Below the pieces are notes generated by a model that searched no databases, was not told the origin of the DNA, and saw only the letters and a list, made by a program, of their open reading frames with translations. Below are positions 9,402-19,262 of a stretch of DNA of 64,000 bases, in pieces. Location of the stretch: positions 2,728,001 through 2,792,000 of the forward strand of contig NZ_CP023049.2 in NCBI RefSeq assembly GCF_002285635.2, written 5' to 3'. Position 1 is the first letter of the stretch. Every line of letters starts with the position of its first letter. This DNA comes from Chryseobacterium piperi (GTDB taxonomy: Bacteria; Bacteroidota; Bacteroidia; Flavobacteriales; Weeksellaceae). The position numbers and the translations under genes are program-made.

Positions 9402-11288
9402 TTATGGTTTTACTAGTTGATCCAAGACAGGAATTTTAACAGTTGAAACAGTAGTTTGCACCTTCTGATTCAGCTGATCAAAAATAATAATCTCATTTTT
9501 TCCTTTCTTAAGCCATACACCAGGAATATAAAGGGTTTGTTGTGGCCCCACTTTCCAAAAGCGACCAATATTTTTTCCGTTGATGAAAATCACTCCTTTA
9601 CCCCAGTCCTTCATATCAATGAAAGTATCTCCAACTTCGCTTAATTCAAACTCACCCTGATAAAGTGTTGGTACATCTTTCAACTGAGCCAGCTTTCCTG
9701 TATCTACTGGTTTCGTCTTAATAGTTGATGAGAACTGATCAGGGAAGGGCAGCTTAGTCATTTCCCAATTTCCTGTAATCTCAGTATCTCCTATTTTTAC
9801 AGGTGAGATAATACCTTTGGTATTTTCATTAATACGGGCTCCATAATTAATCCTTCCCCAATTCTCAACTAAAATTTCTAATGTAGAATTGAAAGGAATA
9901 TCAATTGGCATTGTATACTGATTATAGTATCTGTTCAGCTCGCCTACTTTTTCACCATTAATATAAATCGTTGCAAAATCACGAAGACCACTCAGGTCTA
10001 ATGTTCCGCTTGCCGGCTGATTAAAATGGCGACGATAAAGCACATAGCCATGTCCTTGATTCAAATCCTCGAAAGATTTAGGTGTATCACTTTTCACGAC
10101 CTCTTGTCCTTCAGCATAATTGAAAAAGTTATAAAGCTTATTCAACTTAATATTTTTGATATCAATTACTTTGATCGGTGCAGGTACTTCAGGAAGCTTT
10201 GCTTTTGTATGCTTTGAAATAACAGTACGCAACGAGTCATATTTTGGAGTTCTCCAGCCTGCTTCAGTTATTGGAGCGTCATAATCATAAGAGGTTAAAT
10301 CAGGTTGGATGTCATGATTTTTGTCGTAGTTGGCTCCACTGGTAAATCCAAAATTAGTTCCTCCATGTACCATATAATAGTTAAAAGAAACATTATTCTT
10401 CAGATACTTATCGGTTTGTCTGGCTACTGCTCCTGCATCCACTCTTGGAAATTTCTCTGCCCAATGCGAAAGCCAACCAGGGTAAAATTCAGCGACCATA
10501 TAAGGTCCCTGATTATTGTTATATTTATTAACAGCTTTTTTCAAATTCTCAATATTATCTTCACCATTGGCAGTAGGCAGTGCCCCTTCAACACTTCCTC
10601 CTTCGAATAACGATGACCCGTCAGAAGTAAACATGGGTACCTTAAGCCCTGTTTCTTTAAGTTGTTTAACAATTTTAGCATTATAATTACGGTGGCTAGC
10701 GAGTGGAATATCTTTACGCTGCACTACGAATGATCCGAATTCATTTTCTGCCTGAACCATAATAACAGGGCCTCCATCGTTAATTTGCAAATCTTTTATC
10801 TGATCGTATAGCTGTGTAATATATTTTTTGGTCTCAGCCAGAAATGGTTCATTATCCTCTCGAATCTTTAACCCTTTAATATTCTGTAACCACCATGGAT
10901 ATCCACCAAATTCCCATTCTGCACACACATAAGGGCCAGGGCGAATAATAACATACAATCCAACTTCTTGTGCTGTTTTTATAAACTTTCGTAAATCTTT
11001 TTCTCCTGAAAAGTTCCATTTTCCAGGCGATTCTTCATGATAATTCCAGAAAACATAAGTCGTAACGGTGTTTAGCCCCATAGCTTTCATCATTTGTAAA
11101 CGATGCTTCCAATATTCCGAAGGCACTCTGGGGTAATGAAGTTCACCTGAATGAATCATAAATTCTTTCCCATTCAGTAAAAAATGTCCGTCTTTAATTT
11201 CAAATTTCCCTTTTTGGATCTGTGAAAAGATTGAATTAATGGACAATACAAAAATAATAACGTACAAATACTTAGAATAAATTTTCAT
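9402..11288 (-). CDS. Glycoside hydrolase family 35 beta-galactosidase, secreted
   Basis: 628 residues from the chosen start. The start at 11288 was preferred to in-frame ATGs upstream (11297) and at 11330 because it begins a clean signal peptide (MKIYSKYLYVIIFVLSINSIFSQ). GH35 features: IHSGELHYPRVP (glycine/substrate loop), the TIM-barrel core, the acid/base Glu in GPVIMVQAENEFGSF (about residue 183) and the nucleophile Glu in YMVAEFYPGW (about 267), then C-terminal jelly-roll domains with the usual WGKGVIFINGKNIGRFW. It hydrolyses terminal beta-galactosyl residues, probably in the periplasm or at the surface. It stands alone, without SusCD or other glycosidases. Confidence 0.9.
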   Translation of the reverse strand: MKIYSKYLYVIIFVLSINSIFSQIQKGKFEIKDGHFLLNGKEFMIHSGELHYPRVPSEYWKHRLQMMKAMGLNTVTTYVFWNYHEESPGKWNFSGEKDLRKFIKTAQEVGLYVIIRPGPYVCAEWEFGGYPWWLQNIKGLKIREDNEPFLAETKKYITQLYDQIKDLQINDGGPVIMVQAENEFGSFVVQRKDIPLASHRNYNAKIVKQLKETGLKVPMFTSDGSSLFEGGSVEGALPTANGEDNIENLKKAVNKYNNNQGPYMVAEFYPGWLSHWAEKFPRVDAGAVARQTDKYLKNNVSFNYYMVHGGTNFGFTSGANYDKNHDIQPDLTSYDYDAPITEAGWRTPKYDSLRTVISKHTKAKLPEVPAPIKVIDIKNIKLNKLYNFFNYAEGQEVVKSDTPKSFEDLNQGHGYVLYRRHFNQPASGTLDLSGLRDFATIYINGEKVGELNRYYNQYTMPIDIPFNSTLEILVENWGRINYGARINENTKGIISPVKIGDTEITGNWEMTKLPFPDQFSSTIKTKPVDTGKLAQLKDVPTLYQGEFELSEVGDTFIDMKDWGKGVIFINGKNIGRFWKVGPQQTLYIPGVWLKKGKNEIIIFDQLNQKVQTTVSTVKIPVLDQLVKP

Positions 11289-11355
11289 ATGATAAGGCAT
11301 GATTTTTGTAAAAATAAACAATAAAATCAAAGCTTAACATTAAACGGAAAGAATC

Positions 11356-11790
11356 ATGAAAAAAAGTATCATTTTACTAAATACTATACTTATATTAACA
11401 GCAATTAGCTGTAAAAAATCAACTGACAGAAACAAAAGTGTTTTAAAATCTGATAGTACGGAGACTACCATTGTTGATAATAATGGCAAGATCGACTCTT
11501 CAACAGTTCATTCATCTACTGTTGAGGTTAATGGCCAAAAAACGGAAAAAACAGATTTTGTTTATAAAGCAACTGATGGATCTTTGGTAAAAGTTGTTTT
11601 TAAACATGATCCAAAAGAAAGTACCGTAGCCATTACCAGCAATAAAAAAACCTTTACTTTACCCAAAGCAGAAACTAAGGGTGATGAAACCATCTATAAA
11701 AAAGATGATATGACAGCCAGAGTAAAGGGCGACAGTTTGCATCTGGAGCAGGGAAATAATGTTATAGAATTGAAGAGAACAAAGATCTAA
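11356..11790 (+). CDS. Small lipoprotein, possibly MliC-like
   Basis: 144 residues. A signal peptide with lipobox ends at Cys19 (LTAISC), so it is a predicted lipoprotein. A polar Ser/Thr/Asp linker (about 22-60) is followed by a small beta-rich domain (FVYKATDGSLVKVVF ... FTLPKAETKGDETIYKKDDMTARVKGDSLHL) whose layout recalls the C-type lysozyme-inhibitor MliC fold; that resemblance is weak and is inference only. It starts 68 nt from the divergent GH35 start and ends at a bidirectional terminator shared with the ribosomal operon. Confidence 0.7.
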   Translation: MKKSIILLNTILILTAISCKKSTDRNKSVLKSDSTETTIVDNNGKIDSSTVHSSTVEVNGQKTEKTDFVYKATDGSLVKVVFKHDPKESTVAITSNKKTFTLPKAETKGDETIYKKDDMTARVKGDSLHLEQGNNVIELKRTKI

Positions 11791-11860
11791 AATGAGATAC
11801 GGGGTCACGAGATTCGAGATTGATTGTAATCAATAACCTATTGATCTCTCTATAAAAGCA

Positions 11861-11889
11861 AAAAACCATCCAGAATTTGGATGGTTTTT
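11861..11889. terminator. Bidirectional terminator between the small lipoprotein gene and rplQ
   Basis: An 11-bp perfect stem (AAAAACCATCC / GGATGGTTTTT) with a 7-nt loop, with A-runs before and T-runs after. It can end both the plus-strand lipoprotein transcript and the long minus-strand ribosomal operon, whose last gene stops at 11910. Confidence 0.85.
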
Positions 11890-11909
11890 TTTATATATCT
11901 GAATGAATA

Positions 11910-12437
11910 TTATTCTTCAGTTTTTTCCTCTGTAGAATCAGCTGCTTCAGCCTTTGGAGCTTCAACTTTTTCTTCTACTGCAGGAGCTTCAGCAACTACA
12001 GTTTCTGCTTTTTTAGCAGTTGTAGCTCTTCTGCTTCTTCTTGTAGTCTTTTTCTCTTCAGCATTAGGATTGTAAAGCTCATTGAAGTCTACTAACTCGA
12101 TAAGAGCCATATCAGCAGCATCACCTTGTCTGAAACCAGTCTTGATGATTCTTGTATAACCGCCGTTTCTCTCAGCGATTTTTGGAGCTACTGTTCTGAA
12201 TAATTCAGTTACTGCTTCTTTATTTTGAAGATATGAAAAAACAATTCTTCTATTGTGTGTAGTATCTTCTTTTGCTTTTGTTAATAGGGGCTCAACATAT
12301 ACTCTTAAAGCTTTCGCTTTAGCTACAGTAGTGTTGATTCTTTTATGCTCAATTAGAGAACAAGCCATATTAGAAAGTAAAGCACTTCTGTGAGAAGCTG
12401 TTCTTCCTAAGTGATTGAATTTTTTACCGTGTCTCAT
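11910..12437 (-). CDS. rplQ: 50S ribosomal protein L17
   Basis: 175 residues. The first ~120 are the conserved L17 core ([58 protein letters not shown]). After it comes a ~50-residue tail rich in Lys, Ala and Glu (from [18 protein letters not shown] to the end), absent from the 127-residue E. coli protein. Such acidic/basic tails occur in Bacteroidota L17 and are probably disordered. It is the last gene of the operon, 6 nt after rpoA. Confidence 0.97.
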   Translation of the reverse strand: MRHGKKFNHLGRTASHRSALLSNMACSLIEHKRINTTVAKAKALRVYVEPLLTKAKEDTTHNRRIVFSYLQNKEAVTELFRTVAPKIAERNGGYTRIIKTGFRQGDAADMALIELVDFNELYNPNAEEKKTTRRSRRATTAKKAETVVAEAPAVEEKVEAPKAEAADSTEEKTEE

Positions 12438-12443
12438 TATTAA

Positions 12444-13439
12444 TTATTTATCAGCGTCTAACTTATATTTTGCAACGTCGAAACCGAAGTTAAGACCTTT
12501 TGAATGCACTAATTCTTCTAGTTCTGTCAAAGATTTTTTACCAAAATTTCTGAATTTCATCAAATCAGACTTACTGTAAGAAACTAATTCTCCTAACGTT
12601 TCAACTTCTGCAGCCTTCAAACAGTTTAGAGCTCTCACTGAAAGATCCATATCTGCTAATTTAGACTTAAGGAGTTGTCTTGTATGAAGAGTTTCTTCAT
12701 CATATTGGATAGATGCTTTTACAGCTTCTGTTTCAAGCGTGATTCTCTCATCAGAGAATAACATGAAGTGATAAATTAATATCTTAGAAGCTTCTGTTAA
12801 AGCATTTTGAGGACTGATGGAACCATCAGTTTCTATATCTAATACAAGTTTTTCGTAGTCTGTCTTTTGCTCTACACGATAATTTTCAATGCTGTATTGT
12901 ACTTTCTTAATTGGCGTGAAAATAGAGTCAATAGCAATAGTACCTACAGGTGCATTGTTTGACTTATTTTGTTCAGAAGGAACATACCCTCTACCCTTTT
13001 CTACATTGAAAGTAATTTCGAAAGTTACATCACTGTTTAGGTTACAAATAATCAACTCAGGATTTAAAATTTCAAATCCGTTGATTGATTTACCTAAATC
13101 TCCAGCAGTAATAATCGTTTGACCCGAAACTTTGGCAACAACCTGCTCATTAGACTGGTTTTCTGCCGTAGCTTTTAATCTTACCTGCTTAAGGTTAAGA
13201 ATAATTTCGGTAACATCTTCGATTACTCCTGGAATAGTTGAAAATTCGTGCTCTACACCTTCTATTTTGATAGATGAAATAGCGTATCCTTCCAGAGAAG
13301 AAAGCAACACTCTTCTCAAAGCATTACCGATTGTAAGCCCGAAACCTGGTTCTAAAGGTCTGAATTCAAATTGACCTTTAAATTCATCAGAGTTAAGTAA
13401 AATTACTTTATCGGGTTTTATGAATTGTAAAATTGCCAT
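12444..13439 (-). CDS. rpoA: DNA-directed RNA polymerase subunit alpha
   Basis: 331 residues with both alpha domains: an N-terminal dimerisation/assembly domain (about 1-235; [25 protein letters not shown]) and a C-terminal domain (about 250-325; [33 protein letters not shown] ... [19 protein letters not shown]) that contacts DNA and regulators. It nucleates core RNA polymerase assembly. The position between rpsD and rplQ is the standard alpha-operon place. Confidence 0.98.
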   Translation of the reverse strand: MAILQFIKPDKVILLNSDEFKGQFEFRPLEPGFGLTIGNALRRVLLSSLEGYAISSIKIEGVEHEFSTIPGVIEDVTEIILNLKQVRLKATAENQSNEQVVAKVSGQTIITAGDLGKSINGFEILNPELIICNLNSDVTFEITFNVEKGRGYVPSEQNKSNNAPVGTIAIDSIFTPIKKVQYSIENYRVEQKTDYEKLVLDIETDGSISPQNALTEASKILIYHFMLFSDERITLETEAVKASIQYDEETLHTRQLLKSKLADMDLSVRALNCLKAAEVETLGELVSYSKSDLMKFRNFGKKSLTELEELVHSKGLNFGFDVAKYKLDADK

Positions 13440-13472
13440 ATTATTGGGTTGAGCAAAAATTTGATTAAAAAA

Positions 13473-14081
13473 TTATTTAGAGTAAAGTTCGACGATAAGC
13501 TGTTCCTTGATTTCCTCCGGAATTTGGATTCTTTCAGGTGCAGATACGAAAGTACCTTCTTTTTTCTCATCGTTGAATTGTAACCACTCATAGTTTGCTT
13601 TAGAAGCTAATGCATCAGTAACAACTTCAAGAGATTTAGATTTCTCTCTTACAGCGATTACATCACCAGCTTTTACTAAATAAGAAGGAATGTTAAGGAT
13701 CTCACCATTCACAGTAATGTGTCTGTGAGAAGTTAACTGTCTTGCACCAGCTCTGGTTTTAGCAAACCCTAATCTGTATACAACGTTATCCAATCTTGAT
13801 TCACAAAGCTGTAATAGAACTTCACCTGTTACACCTTTACTTCTGTGTGCTTTCTCGAATAAGTTTGCAAACTGTCTTTCTAAAATACCATAAGTATATT
13901 TAGCTTTTTGTTTTTCAGCTAACTGAACTGCATATTCTGATTTTTTAGCACCTCTTCTCTTGTTAGGACCATGTTGTCCTGGCGGTTGGTTTTTTCTTTT
14001 CTCGAAGTTTTTATCATCTCCGTAGATTGCAGCACCAAACTTTCTAGCAATCTTAGTTTTAGGTCCAATATATCTTGCCAT
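13473..14081 (-). CDS. rpsD: 30S ribosomal protein S4
   Basis: 202 residues, the full length of the zinc-free form (no Cys cluster in the N-terminal region [16 protein letters not shown]). The S4 RNA-binding domain ([34 protein letters not shown]) lies at about 90-125. It is a primary 16S rRNA binder and in other bacteria represses the alpha operon; no S4 operator is recognisable here. Between rpsK and rpoA. Confidence 0.98.
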   Translation of the reverse strand: MARYIGPKTKIARKFGAAIYGDDKNFEKRKNQPPGQHGPNKRRGAKKSEYAVQLAEKQKAKYTYGILERQFANLFEKAHRSKGVTGEVLLQLCESRLDNVVYRLGFAKTRAGARQLTSHRHITVNGEILNIPSYLVKAGDVIAVREKSKSLEVVTDALASKANYEWLQFNDEKKEGTFVSAPERIQIPEEIKEQLIVELYSK

Positions 14082-14100
14082 AATGGGTAAATTCTAAAAA

Positions 14101-14490
14101 TTAAACTCTTCTTCTTTTTGGTGGTCTACATCCATTGTGTGGCATAGGAGTCACATCAATGATTTCGCTAACTTCAATTCCTGAATTGTGAATAGTTCTG
14201 ATCGCAGATTCTCTACCTGCACCTGGACCTTTCACAAACACCTTTACTCTTCTTAACCCAGCTTCATGAGCAACGTTAGAGCAATTTTCAGCTGCCATTT
14301 GAGCAGCAAATGGAGTATTCTTTTTAGAACCTCTGAAACCCATTTTACCGGCAGATGCCCAAGAGATAACTTCTCCGCTTTTATTTGTTAAAGAAATGAT
14401 GATGTTATTGAAAGAAGCTTGAATATGTGCTTCACCAATAGCTTCAACTTTTACTTTTCTTTTTTTAACTACTTTACTTTGTTTTGCCAT
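14101..14490 (-). CDS. rpsK: 30S ribosomal protein S11
   Basis: 129 residues, complete. Conserved core [35 protein letters not shown] is split across about 22-57, and the basic C-terminus [11 protein letters not shown] is intact. It forms part of the platform of the 30S subunit near the mRNA exit. It lies 12 nt downstream of rpsM and 19 nt upstream of rpsD in the alpha-type gene order. Confidence 0.98.
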   Translation of the reverse strand: MAKQSKVVKKRKVKVEAIGEAHIQASFNNIIISLTNKSGEVISWASAGKMGFRGSKKNTPFAAQMAAENCSNVAHEAGLRRVKVFVKGPGAGRESAIRTIHNSGIEVSEIIDVTPMPHNGCRPPKRRRV

Positions 14491-14502
14491 AATTCCTAAC
14501 GA

Positions 14503-14880
14503 TTATTTACTTGCCTTTTTCTTGTTAGCAACAGTTTTTCTCTTTCCTTTACGGGTTCTAGAGTTGTTTTTCGTTCTCTGGCCTCTTAAAGGTAGTCCTA
14601 GTCTGTGACGTATTCCTCGTTGGCATCCTATGTCCATCAATCTCTTGATGTTCAATTGCACTTCAGAACGTAATTCTCCTTCTACTTTAACGTTTTCAGA
14701 GATATAAGTTCTAATTGCAGCCAATTCATCGTCATTCCATTCGTTGACTTTCTTGTCTTCGCTGATACCGGCATTTTTCAGGATTTCAGAAGAAGTATTT
14801 CTTCCTACTCCATAAATATAAGTTAAACCGATAACGCCTCTTTTGTTTTTTGGTAAATCAATACCTGCAATTCTCGCCAT
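14503..14880 (-). CDS. rpsM: 30S ribosomal protein S13
   Basis: 125 residues, complete: helix-two-turn-helix region near the N-terminus ([24 protein letters not shown]), then the conserved [28 protein letters not shown] and a Lys-rich tail that reaches the A- and P-site tRNAs. It contacts L5 at bridge B1b. It follows rpmJ directly, as in most bacteria. Confidence 0.98.
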   Translation of the reverse strand: MARIAGIDLPKNKRGVIGLTYIYGVGRNTSSEILKNAGISEDKKVNEWNDDELAAIRTYISENVKVEGELRSEVQLNIKRLMDIGCQRGIRHRLGLPLRGQRTKNNSRTRKGKRKTVANKKKASK

Positions 14881-14889
14881 AATTTAATA

Positions 14890-15006
14890 TTAGCCTTGTC
14901 TTTGTTTAAATTTTGGGTTCTTCTTGTTGATTACAAACAGTACACCCTTTCTGCGTACAATCTTGCAATCAGCACTTCTTTTTTTAATTGATGCTCTAAC
15001 TTTCAT
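14890..15006 (-). CDS. rpmJ: 50S ribosomal protein L36 (zinc-free form)
   Basis: 38 residues, starting [17 protein letters not shown] and ending [10 protein letters not shown]. Of the usual L36 zinc ligands (C-x2-C...C...H) only one Cys remains (Cys14), and the last His is Phe, so this is a C-minus paralogue type that does not need zinc. It lies between infA and rpsM in the canonical order. At 117 nt it is easily missed by gene callers. Confidence 0.96.
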   Translation of the reverse strand: MKVRASIKKRSADCKIVRRKGVLFVINKKNPKFKQRQG

Positions 15007-15070
15007 TTGATAGTATTTATTTTTTAACAACAGCCAAATGGAGATCCGAAGATTCCATTTGGCAGTTTGT

Positions 15071-15286
15071 TTAATATCTAAATGTAATTCTCCCTTTTGT
15101 TAAATCATAGGGAGACATTTCTAGTTTTACCTTATCACCAGGTAAAAGTTTAATATAATGCATTCTCATTTTCCCAGAAATATGAGCAATAAGTATATGC
15201 CCATTTTCTAGTTCTACACGGAACTGGGCGTTCGAAAGTGCTTCCGTAATCACGCCGTCTTGTTCAATATGTTTTTGTTTTGCCAT
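15071..15286 (-). CDS. infA: Translation initiation factor IF-1
   Basis: 71 residues, one OB/S1-like fold ([41 protein letters not shown] in two blocks, then a C-terminal ITFRY). It binds the 30S A site during initiation. It starts 3 nt after the secY stop and lies directly before rpmJ, the usual Bacteroidota arrangement, with no adk or map gene between. Confidence 0.97.
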   Translation of the reverse strand: MAKQKHIEQDGVITEALSNAQFRVELENGHILIAHISGKMRMHYIKLLPGDKVKLEMSPYDLTKGRITFRY

Positions 15287-15289
15287 AAA

Positions 15290-16669
15290 TTAATATCCAG
15301 TCGTTCTTGACAATTTAGACTGCATTAAGCCATCATAATGATGGTTCAGCAGATATGTATTAATCTGTTGAACAGTATCTAAAATAACTCCCACCATAAT
15401 TAATAGTGATGTTCCCCCGAAAAATAGGGCGAACGCATCCGTCTGAACGAAGCTTCCATGCACAATTGCCGGAAGGATTGCAAAGATAGACAAAAATATT
15501 GCACCTGGCAAGGTTATTTTTGATAAAATATCATCTAAATAATCAGCAGTTTCTTTTCCGGGTCTTACTTTCGGTACTAAACCTCCGTTTCTCTTCAAAT
15601 CATCAGCCATTTGGTTCACCGGAATTGTAATTGCAGTATAGAAAAATGAAAAGATTATAATCAGCAAAGCGAACAATACATTGTACTGCCAGCTAAAAAC
15701 ATTCTTGAAACCTGCAAGAAAAGTATTAGACTCATCGAATTTTGTTAATAAACCAGGTACGAACATCAATGCCTGAGCAAAGATAATTGGCATAACTCCG
15801 GCAGCATTAACTTTCAATGGGATCCATTGTCTTGCTCCTTGCATAAGATTTCTATTTACACCTCCTCTTGCTTGAGCTCTGCTTACATATTGAATTGGAA
15901 TCTTCCTTACAGCAACAGATAATACTACTGCTAAAAGAACAACCAACATCCAGAATATCACTTCAATAAGGATCATAATAGATCCCATTCCTCCTTTTCC
16001 GTTCTGCACGGCCATCTCCTGTACGAATGCCTCAGGTAATCTTGAAAGGATCCCCACCATAATAAGGATAGAGATACCATTTCCGATTCCCTTGTCGGTA
16101 ATCTTTTCACCTAGCCACATTGCAAATACTGAACCGGCAACCAAAATCACAATACTTGGTAACCAGAACATAATAGAATTTGGCTCTACATAGTATGCAG
16201 ACTGGAATTGAGCATACGGTAAGAATAATTGAGTAATAGAAGTTAAATAAGAAGGTGCTTGTACTAAACAAACTCCGATAGTCAACCATCTAGTAATTTG
16301 ATTCAACGTATTTCTACCTGACTCTCCATCTTTCTGAAGTTTCTGAAGATAAGGAATAGCCATTCCCATCAACTGAACAATAATAGAAGCTGAAATATAA
16401 GGCATTATACCTAGTGCCATAACGGAAGCGTGACTGAAAGCCCCCCCCGTAAACGACGAAAGCAAGCCAAGGAGACCTGCTCCTTGCTTGTTACCGCCTT
16501 GACTTTTATAATGCTCTAAGAGATCTCCTACTTGTGCAAGGTTAATTGCAGGTAGAGAGATATAAGATGCGAATCTATACACAAGGATAATTCCTAAAGT
16601 GAAGATAATTTTATCTCTAAGTTCTTTAAGACTCCAAATATTTTTAAGTGTTTGTATAAATTCTTTCAT
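15290..16669 (-). CDS. secY: Protein translocase subunit SecY
   Basis: 459 residues with ten hydrophobic segments, the pore-forming subunit of the Sec translocon in the inner membrane. Conserved regions include the N-terminal ELRDKIIFTLGIILVYR, the plug/TM2 region GLLGLLSSFTGGAFSHAS, and the cytoplasmic C5 loop ADDLKRNGGLVPKVRPGKET. It lies in the operon between rplO and infA. A run of eight G (coding strand; 16441-16448) encodes part of the TM2 region, a potential slippage spot; the frame is intact here. Confidence 0.98.
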   Translation of the reverse strand: MKEFIQTLKNIWSLKELRDKIIFTLGIILVYRFASYISLPAINLAQVGDLLEHYKSQGGNKQGAGLLGLLSSFTGGAFSHASVMALGIMPYISASIIVQLMGMAIPYLQKLQKDGESGRNTLNQITRWLTIGVCLVQAPSYLTSITQLFLPYAQFQSAYYVEPNSIMFWLPSIVILVAGSVFAMWLGEKITDKGIGNGISILIMVGILSRLPEAFVQEMAVQNGKGGMGSIMILIEVIFWMLVVLLAVVLSVAVRKIPIQYVSRAQARGGVNRNLMQGARQWIPLKVNAAGVMPIIFAQALMFVPGLLTKFDESNTFLAGFKNVFSWQYNVLFALLIIIFSFFYTAITIPVNQMADDLKRNGGLVPKVRPGKETADYLDDILSKITLPGAIFLSIFAILPAIVHGSFVQTDAFALFFGGTSLLIMVGVILDTVQQINTYLLNHHYDGLMQSKLSRTTGY

Positions 16670-16678
16670 TAGTTACTA

Positions 16679-17128
16679 TTATAATGTAATTGCTTTTCCA
16701 CCTGCTTTAGCAATAAGCTCTTCAGCAGATTTAGTAAATTTATCAGCAGAGATTGAAACCGCAGATTTCAATTCTCCTCTACCCATAATTTTTACTAATT
16801 CGTTTTTAGTAGCTAGCCCGTTTTGTACTAAAACTTCTTTTGTAATATCTCCTGTAATAGATTTATTTTCAATTAAAATTTGAATACTGTCTAGGTTGAT
16901 CGCTCTAAATTCTTTTCTGTTTACATTTTTGAAACCGAATTTAGGTAATCTTCTTTGTAAAGGCATCTGTCCACCTTCGAAACCGATTTTCTGAGAATAA
17001 CCAGCTCTTGCTTTTTGACCTTTATGTCCTTTCGTAGCAGTACCTCCTTTTCCACTACCTTGCCCTCTACCAATTCTTTTAGAATTATGAGTTGCACCTG
17101 CAGCAGGTTTTATGTTATTTAAATTCAT
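16679..17128 (-). CDS. rplO: 50S ribosomal protein L15
   Basis: 149 residues, complete. Gly/Lys-rich extended N-terminus (RIGRGQGSGKGGTATKGHKG) that threads into 23S rRNA, then the globular half with the GFEGGQMPLQRRLPKFGF block. It is followed 9 nt later by secY and preceded by rpmD, the standard spc-operon position. Confidence 0.98.
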   Translation of the reverse strand: MNLNNIKPAAGATHNSKRIGRGQGSGKGGTATKGHKGQKARAGYSQKIGFEGGQMPLQRRLPKFGFKNVNRKEFRAINLDSIQILIENKSITGDITKEVLVQNGLATKNELVKIMGRGELKSAVSISADKFTKSAEELIAKAGGKAITL

Positions 17129-17146
17129 TTTAATTTTTTTTTAAAA

Positions 17147-17323
17147 TTATTTTTGAACTTCAAGTAAATGACTAACTGCAGCTATCATCCCTAAAATAGA
17201 AGGTGTAGCTTCATGTTCTACAACTTGGTGAAGTTTCTTAAATCCTAATGCTTCAAGCGTTCTCTTTTGGGTTTTTGTTCTACCAATAGCGCTTCTTACT
17301 TGCTTTACTTTAATTGTTGCCAT
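17147..17323 (-). CDS. rpmD: 50S ribosomal protein L30
   Basis: 58 residues starting MATIKVKQVRSAIGRTKTQK, with the LEALGFKKLHQVVEHEATPSI core, a complete bacterial short L30. It sits 18 nt upstream of rplO and 10 nt downstream of rpsE, its canonical position in the spc block. Found by translating the gap between the two neighbours. Confidence 0.97.
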   Translation of the reverse strand: MATIKVKQVRSAIGRTKTQKRTLEALGFKKLHQVVEHEATPSILGMIAAVSHLLEVQK

Positions 17324-17333
17324 TGTTTATTTA

Positions 17334-17855
17334 TTAACCGTTAAACACTTTAGTTAGAGAAACTCCTCTCATTCTTGCAATTTCTTCAGGTCTTCTGATA
17401 TCTAACAATGCTTTGAAAGTAGCTTTCACAACGTTGTGAGGGTTAGAAGATCCTTTAGATTTTGAAAGGATATCGTGAATACCAGCAGATTCCAATACTG
17501 CTCTAACCGCACCACCTGCGATCAATCCTGTACCGTGAGAAGCAGGTCTTAAGAAGATATCTGCACCACCGTATCTAGCAGTAGTTTGGTGAGGAATTGT
17601 ATGGTTCATTACAGGAACTTTCACAAGATTTTTCTTAGCATCTTCAACTGCTTTAGCAATTGCAGAAGCAACCTCTTTAGATTTTCCTAAACCGTAACCA
17701 ATAACTCCTTCTTCATTTCCAACAACTACGATAGCAGAAAAACCGAATGCTCTACCACCTTTAGTTACTTTTGTTACTCTGTTTACAGCTACGAGACGAT
17801 CTTTTAATTCTAATCCTCCCGGTTTTACTCTTTCTATATTATCTAGTCCTAACAT
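17334..17855 (-). CDS. rpsE: 30S ribosomal protein S5
   Basis: 173 residues with the N-terminal double-stranded RNA-binding domain ([37 protein letters not shown] block at about 40-57) and the C-terminal alpha/beta domain ([19 protein letters not shown]). It shapes the 30S mRNA entry site and decoding fidelity; the loop around [13 protein letters not shown], where spectinomycin resistance arises in other bacteria, looks wild type in length. Between rplR and rpmD. Confidence 0.98.
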   Translation of the reverse strand: MLGLDNIERVKPGGLELKDRLVAVNRVTKVTKGGRAFGFSAIVVVGNEEGVIGYGLGKSKEVASAIAKAVEDAKKNLVKVPVMNHTIPHQTTARYGGADIFLRPASHGTGLIAGGAVRAVLESAGIHDILSKSKGSSNPHNVVKATFKALLDIRRPEEIARMRGVSLTKVFNG

Positions 17856-17874
17856 ATTTTCCGAAATTTAATGA

Positions 17875-18228
17875 TTAGAATTTAAGTCCTCCTTCTCTCG
17901 CACCATCAGCTAGAGCTTTCACTCTTCCATGATATACGAATCCGTTTCTATCAAACACAATAGTTTCAATTCCTGCAGCAACTGCCTTAGCAGCAATAGC
18001 CTTACCAACAGCAGCAGAAACTTCAATCTTTGTTCCTTTAGCATCAACACCTTTCTCTCTTGAAGAGGCAGATACTAAAGTTTTACCGTCTTTATCGTCG
18101 ATTAACTGAGCGTAAATTTCCTTATTACTCTTATATACCGATAATCTTGGCAATTCAGAAGATCCAGAGATTTTTCCTCTTACTCTTCTTTTTATTCTTA
18201 TTCTTTTTTCTAATTTACTTAATGCCAT
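17875..18228 (-). CDS. rplR: 50S ribosomal protein L18
   Basis: 117 residues, complete: basic N-terminus ([16 protein letters not shown]), [19 protein letters not shown], and the C-terminal [24 protein letters not shown] that binds 5S rRNA. It delivers 5S rRNA together with L5. In order between rplF and rpsE. Confidence 0.98.
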   Translation of the reverse strand: MALSKLEKRIRIKRRVRGKISGSSELPRLSVYKSNKEIYAQLIDDKDGKTLVSASSREKGVDAKGTKIEVSAAVGKAIAAKAVAAGIETIVFDRNGFVYHGRVKALADGAREGGLKF

Positions 18229-18243
18229 AATTCTTATAATTTA

Positions 18244-18789
18244 TTAAGCAGATTTACCAGCTTTACGTCTAACATTTTCACCAACGAATCTCACACCTTT
18301 TCCTTTGTACGGTTCAGGCTTTCTGAATGAACGGATCTTTGCAGCCACCATTCCAAGAAGTTGCTTGTCGTAAGACGTTAAAGTAATAATTGGATTTTTA
18401 CCTTTTTCAGTCAATGTATCAATTTTAACTTCACTTGGAAGTTCTAATACGATACCGTGAGAGAATCCTAAAGCCAACTCAAGTTTTTGACCTGAGTGAG
18501 AAGCTCTGTACCCTACCCCTACTAGTTCTAGTTTCTTTTCGAAACCTTCATTTACACCAACAATCATGTTGTTGATTAACGCTCGGTATAAACCATGTAA
18601 CGCTCTGTGTTGTTTAGAATCAGACGGTCTGCTAAATGTAAGCTCACCATCTTTTTGTTCTAAAGTAATTCCATCTGTAAGTTCCTGAGAAAGTTCTCCT
18701 TTAGGACCTTTTGCAGTTACCACACCGTCTTTTTCAGTGATAGTAACCCCAGCTGGAATTGTTATAATTGCTTTACCAATTCTTGACAT
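18244..18789 (-). CDS. rplF: 50S ribosomal protein L6
   Basis: 181 residues with the two tandem L6 domains; the second carries the diagnostic C-terminal PEPYKGKGVRFVGENVRRKAGKSA (in blocks, about 157-181). It lies near the factor-binding site of the 50S subunit. It follows rpsH by 17 nt and precedes rplR by 15 nt. Confidence 0.98.
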   Translation of the reverse strand: MSRIGKAIITIPAGVTITEKDGVVTAKGPKGELSQELTDGITLEQKDGELTFSRPSDSKQHRALHGLYRALINNMIVGVNEGFEKKLELVGVGYRASHSGQKLELALGFSHGIVLELPSEVKIDTLTEKGKNPIITLTSYDKQLLGMVAAKIRSFRKPEPYKGKGVRFVGENVRRKAGKSA

Positions 18790-18806
18790 TTTCCTTTGAT
18801 TAAAAA

Positions 18807-19205
18807 TTAATAAACATAGCAGATTACTTCTCCACCTACCTTTTCTTCTCTAGCTTTTTTATCTGTCATTACCCCTCTAGAAGTAGAGATAATAGCGATA
18901 CCCAAACCGTTCAATACTCTTGGAAGTTCAGTAGAACCTTTGTATTGTCTTAGACCTGGTCTTGAAGCTCTTTGGATAGACTTGATTGCAGGCTTGCTAG
19001 TTTGCTTGTCATACTTCAAAGCTATTTTAATCGTTCCTTGAACAGCGCTATCTTCAAACTTGAAGTTTAAGATATACCCTTGATCAAATAAGATTTTCGT
19101 AAGCTCCTTTTTGATTTTCGATGCAGGAATTTCCACCACTTTGTGGCCTGCGCTTTGTGCGTTCCTTACTCTTGTTAGGAAATCTGAAATTGGATCTGTT
19201 ACCAT
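18807..19205 (-). CDS. rpsH: 30S ribosomal protein S8
   Basis: 132 residues, complete: N-terminal DPISDFLTRVRNAQSAGHKVVEIPASKIKKEL in two blocks and C-terminal GLGIAIISTSRGVMTDKKAREEKVGGEVICYVY segments. It is a primary 16S rRNA binder, and in E. coli the autogenous repressor of the spc operon. A 12-bp hairpin lies in the unusually long 144-nt gap upstream of it. Confidence 0.98.
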   Translation of the reverse strand: MVTDPISDFLTRVRNAQSAGHKVVEIPASKIKKELTKILFDQGYILNFKFEDSAVQGTIKIALKYDKQTSKPAIKSIQRASRPGLRQYKGSTELPRVLNGLGIAIISTSRGVMTDKKAREEKVGGEVICYVY

Positions 19206-19262
19206 TTTTCTATTTTAAATTATTGGTTGAAGAACAATCAGTATTGAAAAGACTTGAAGATT

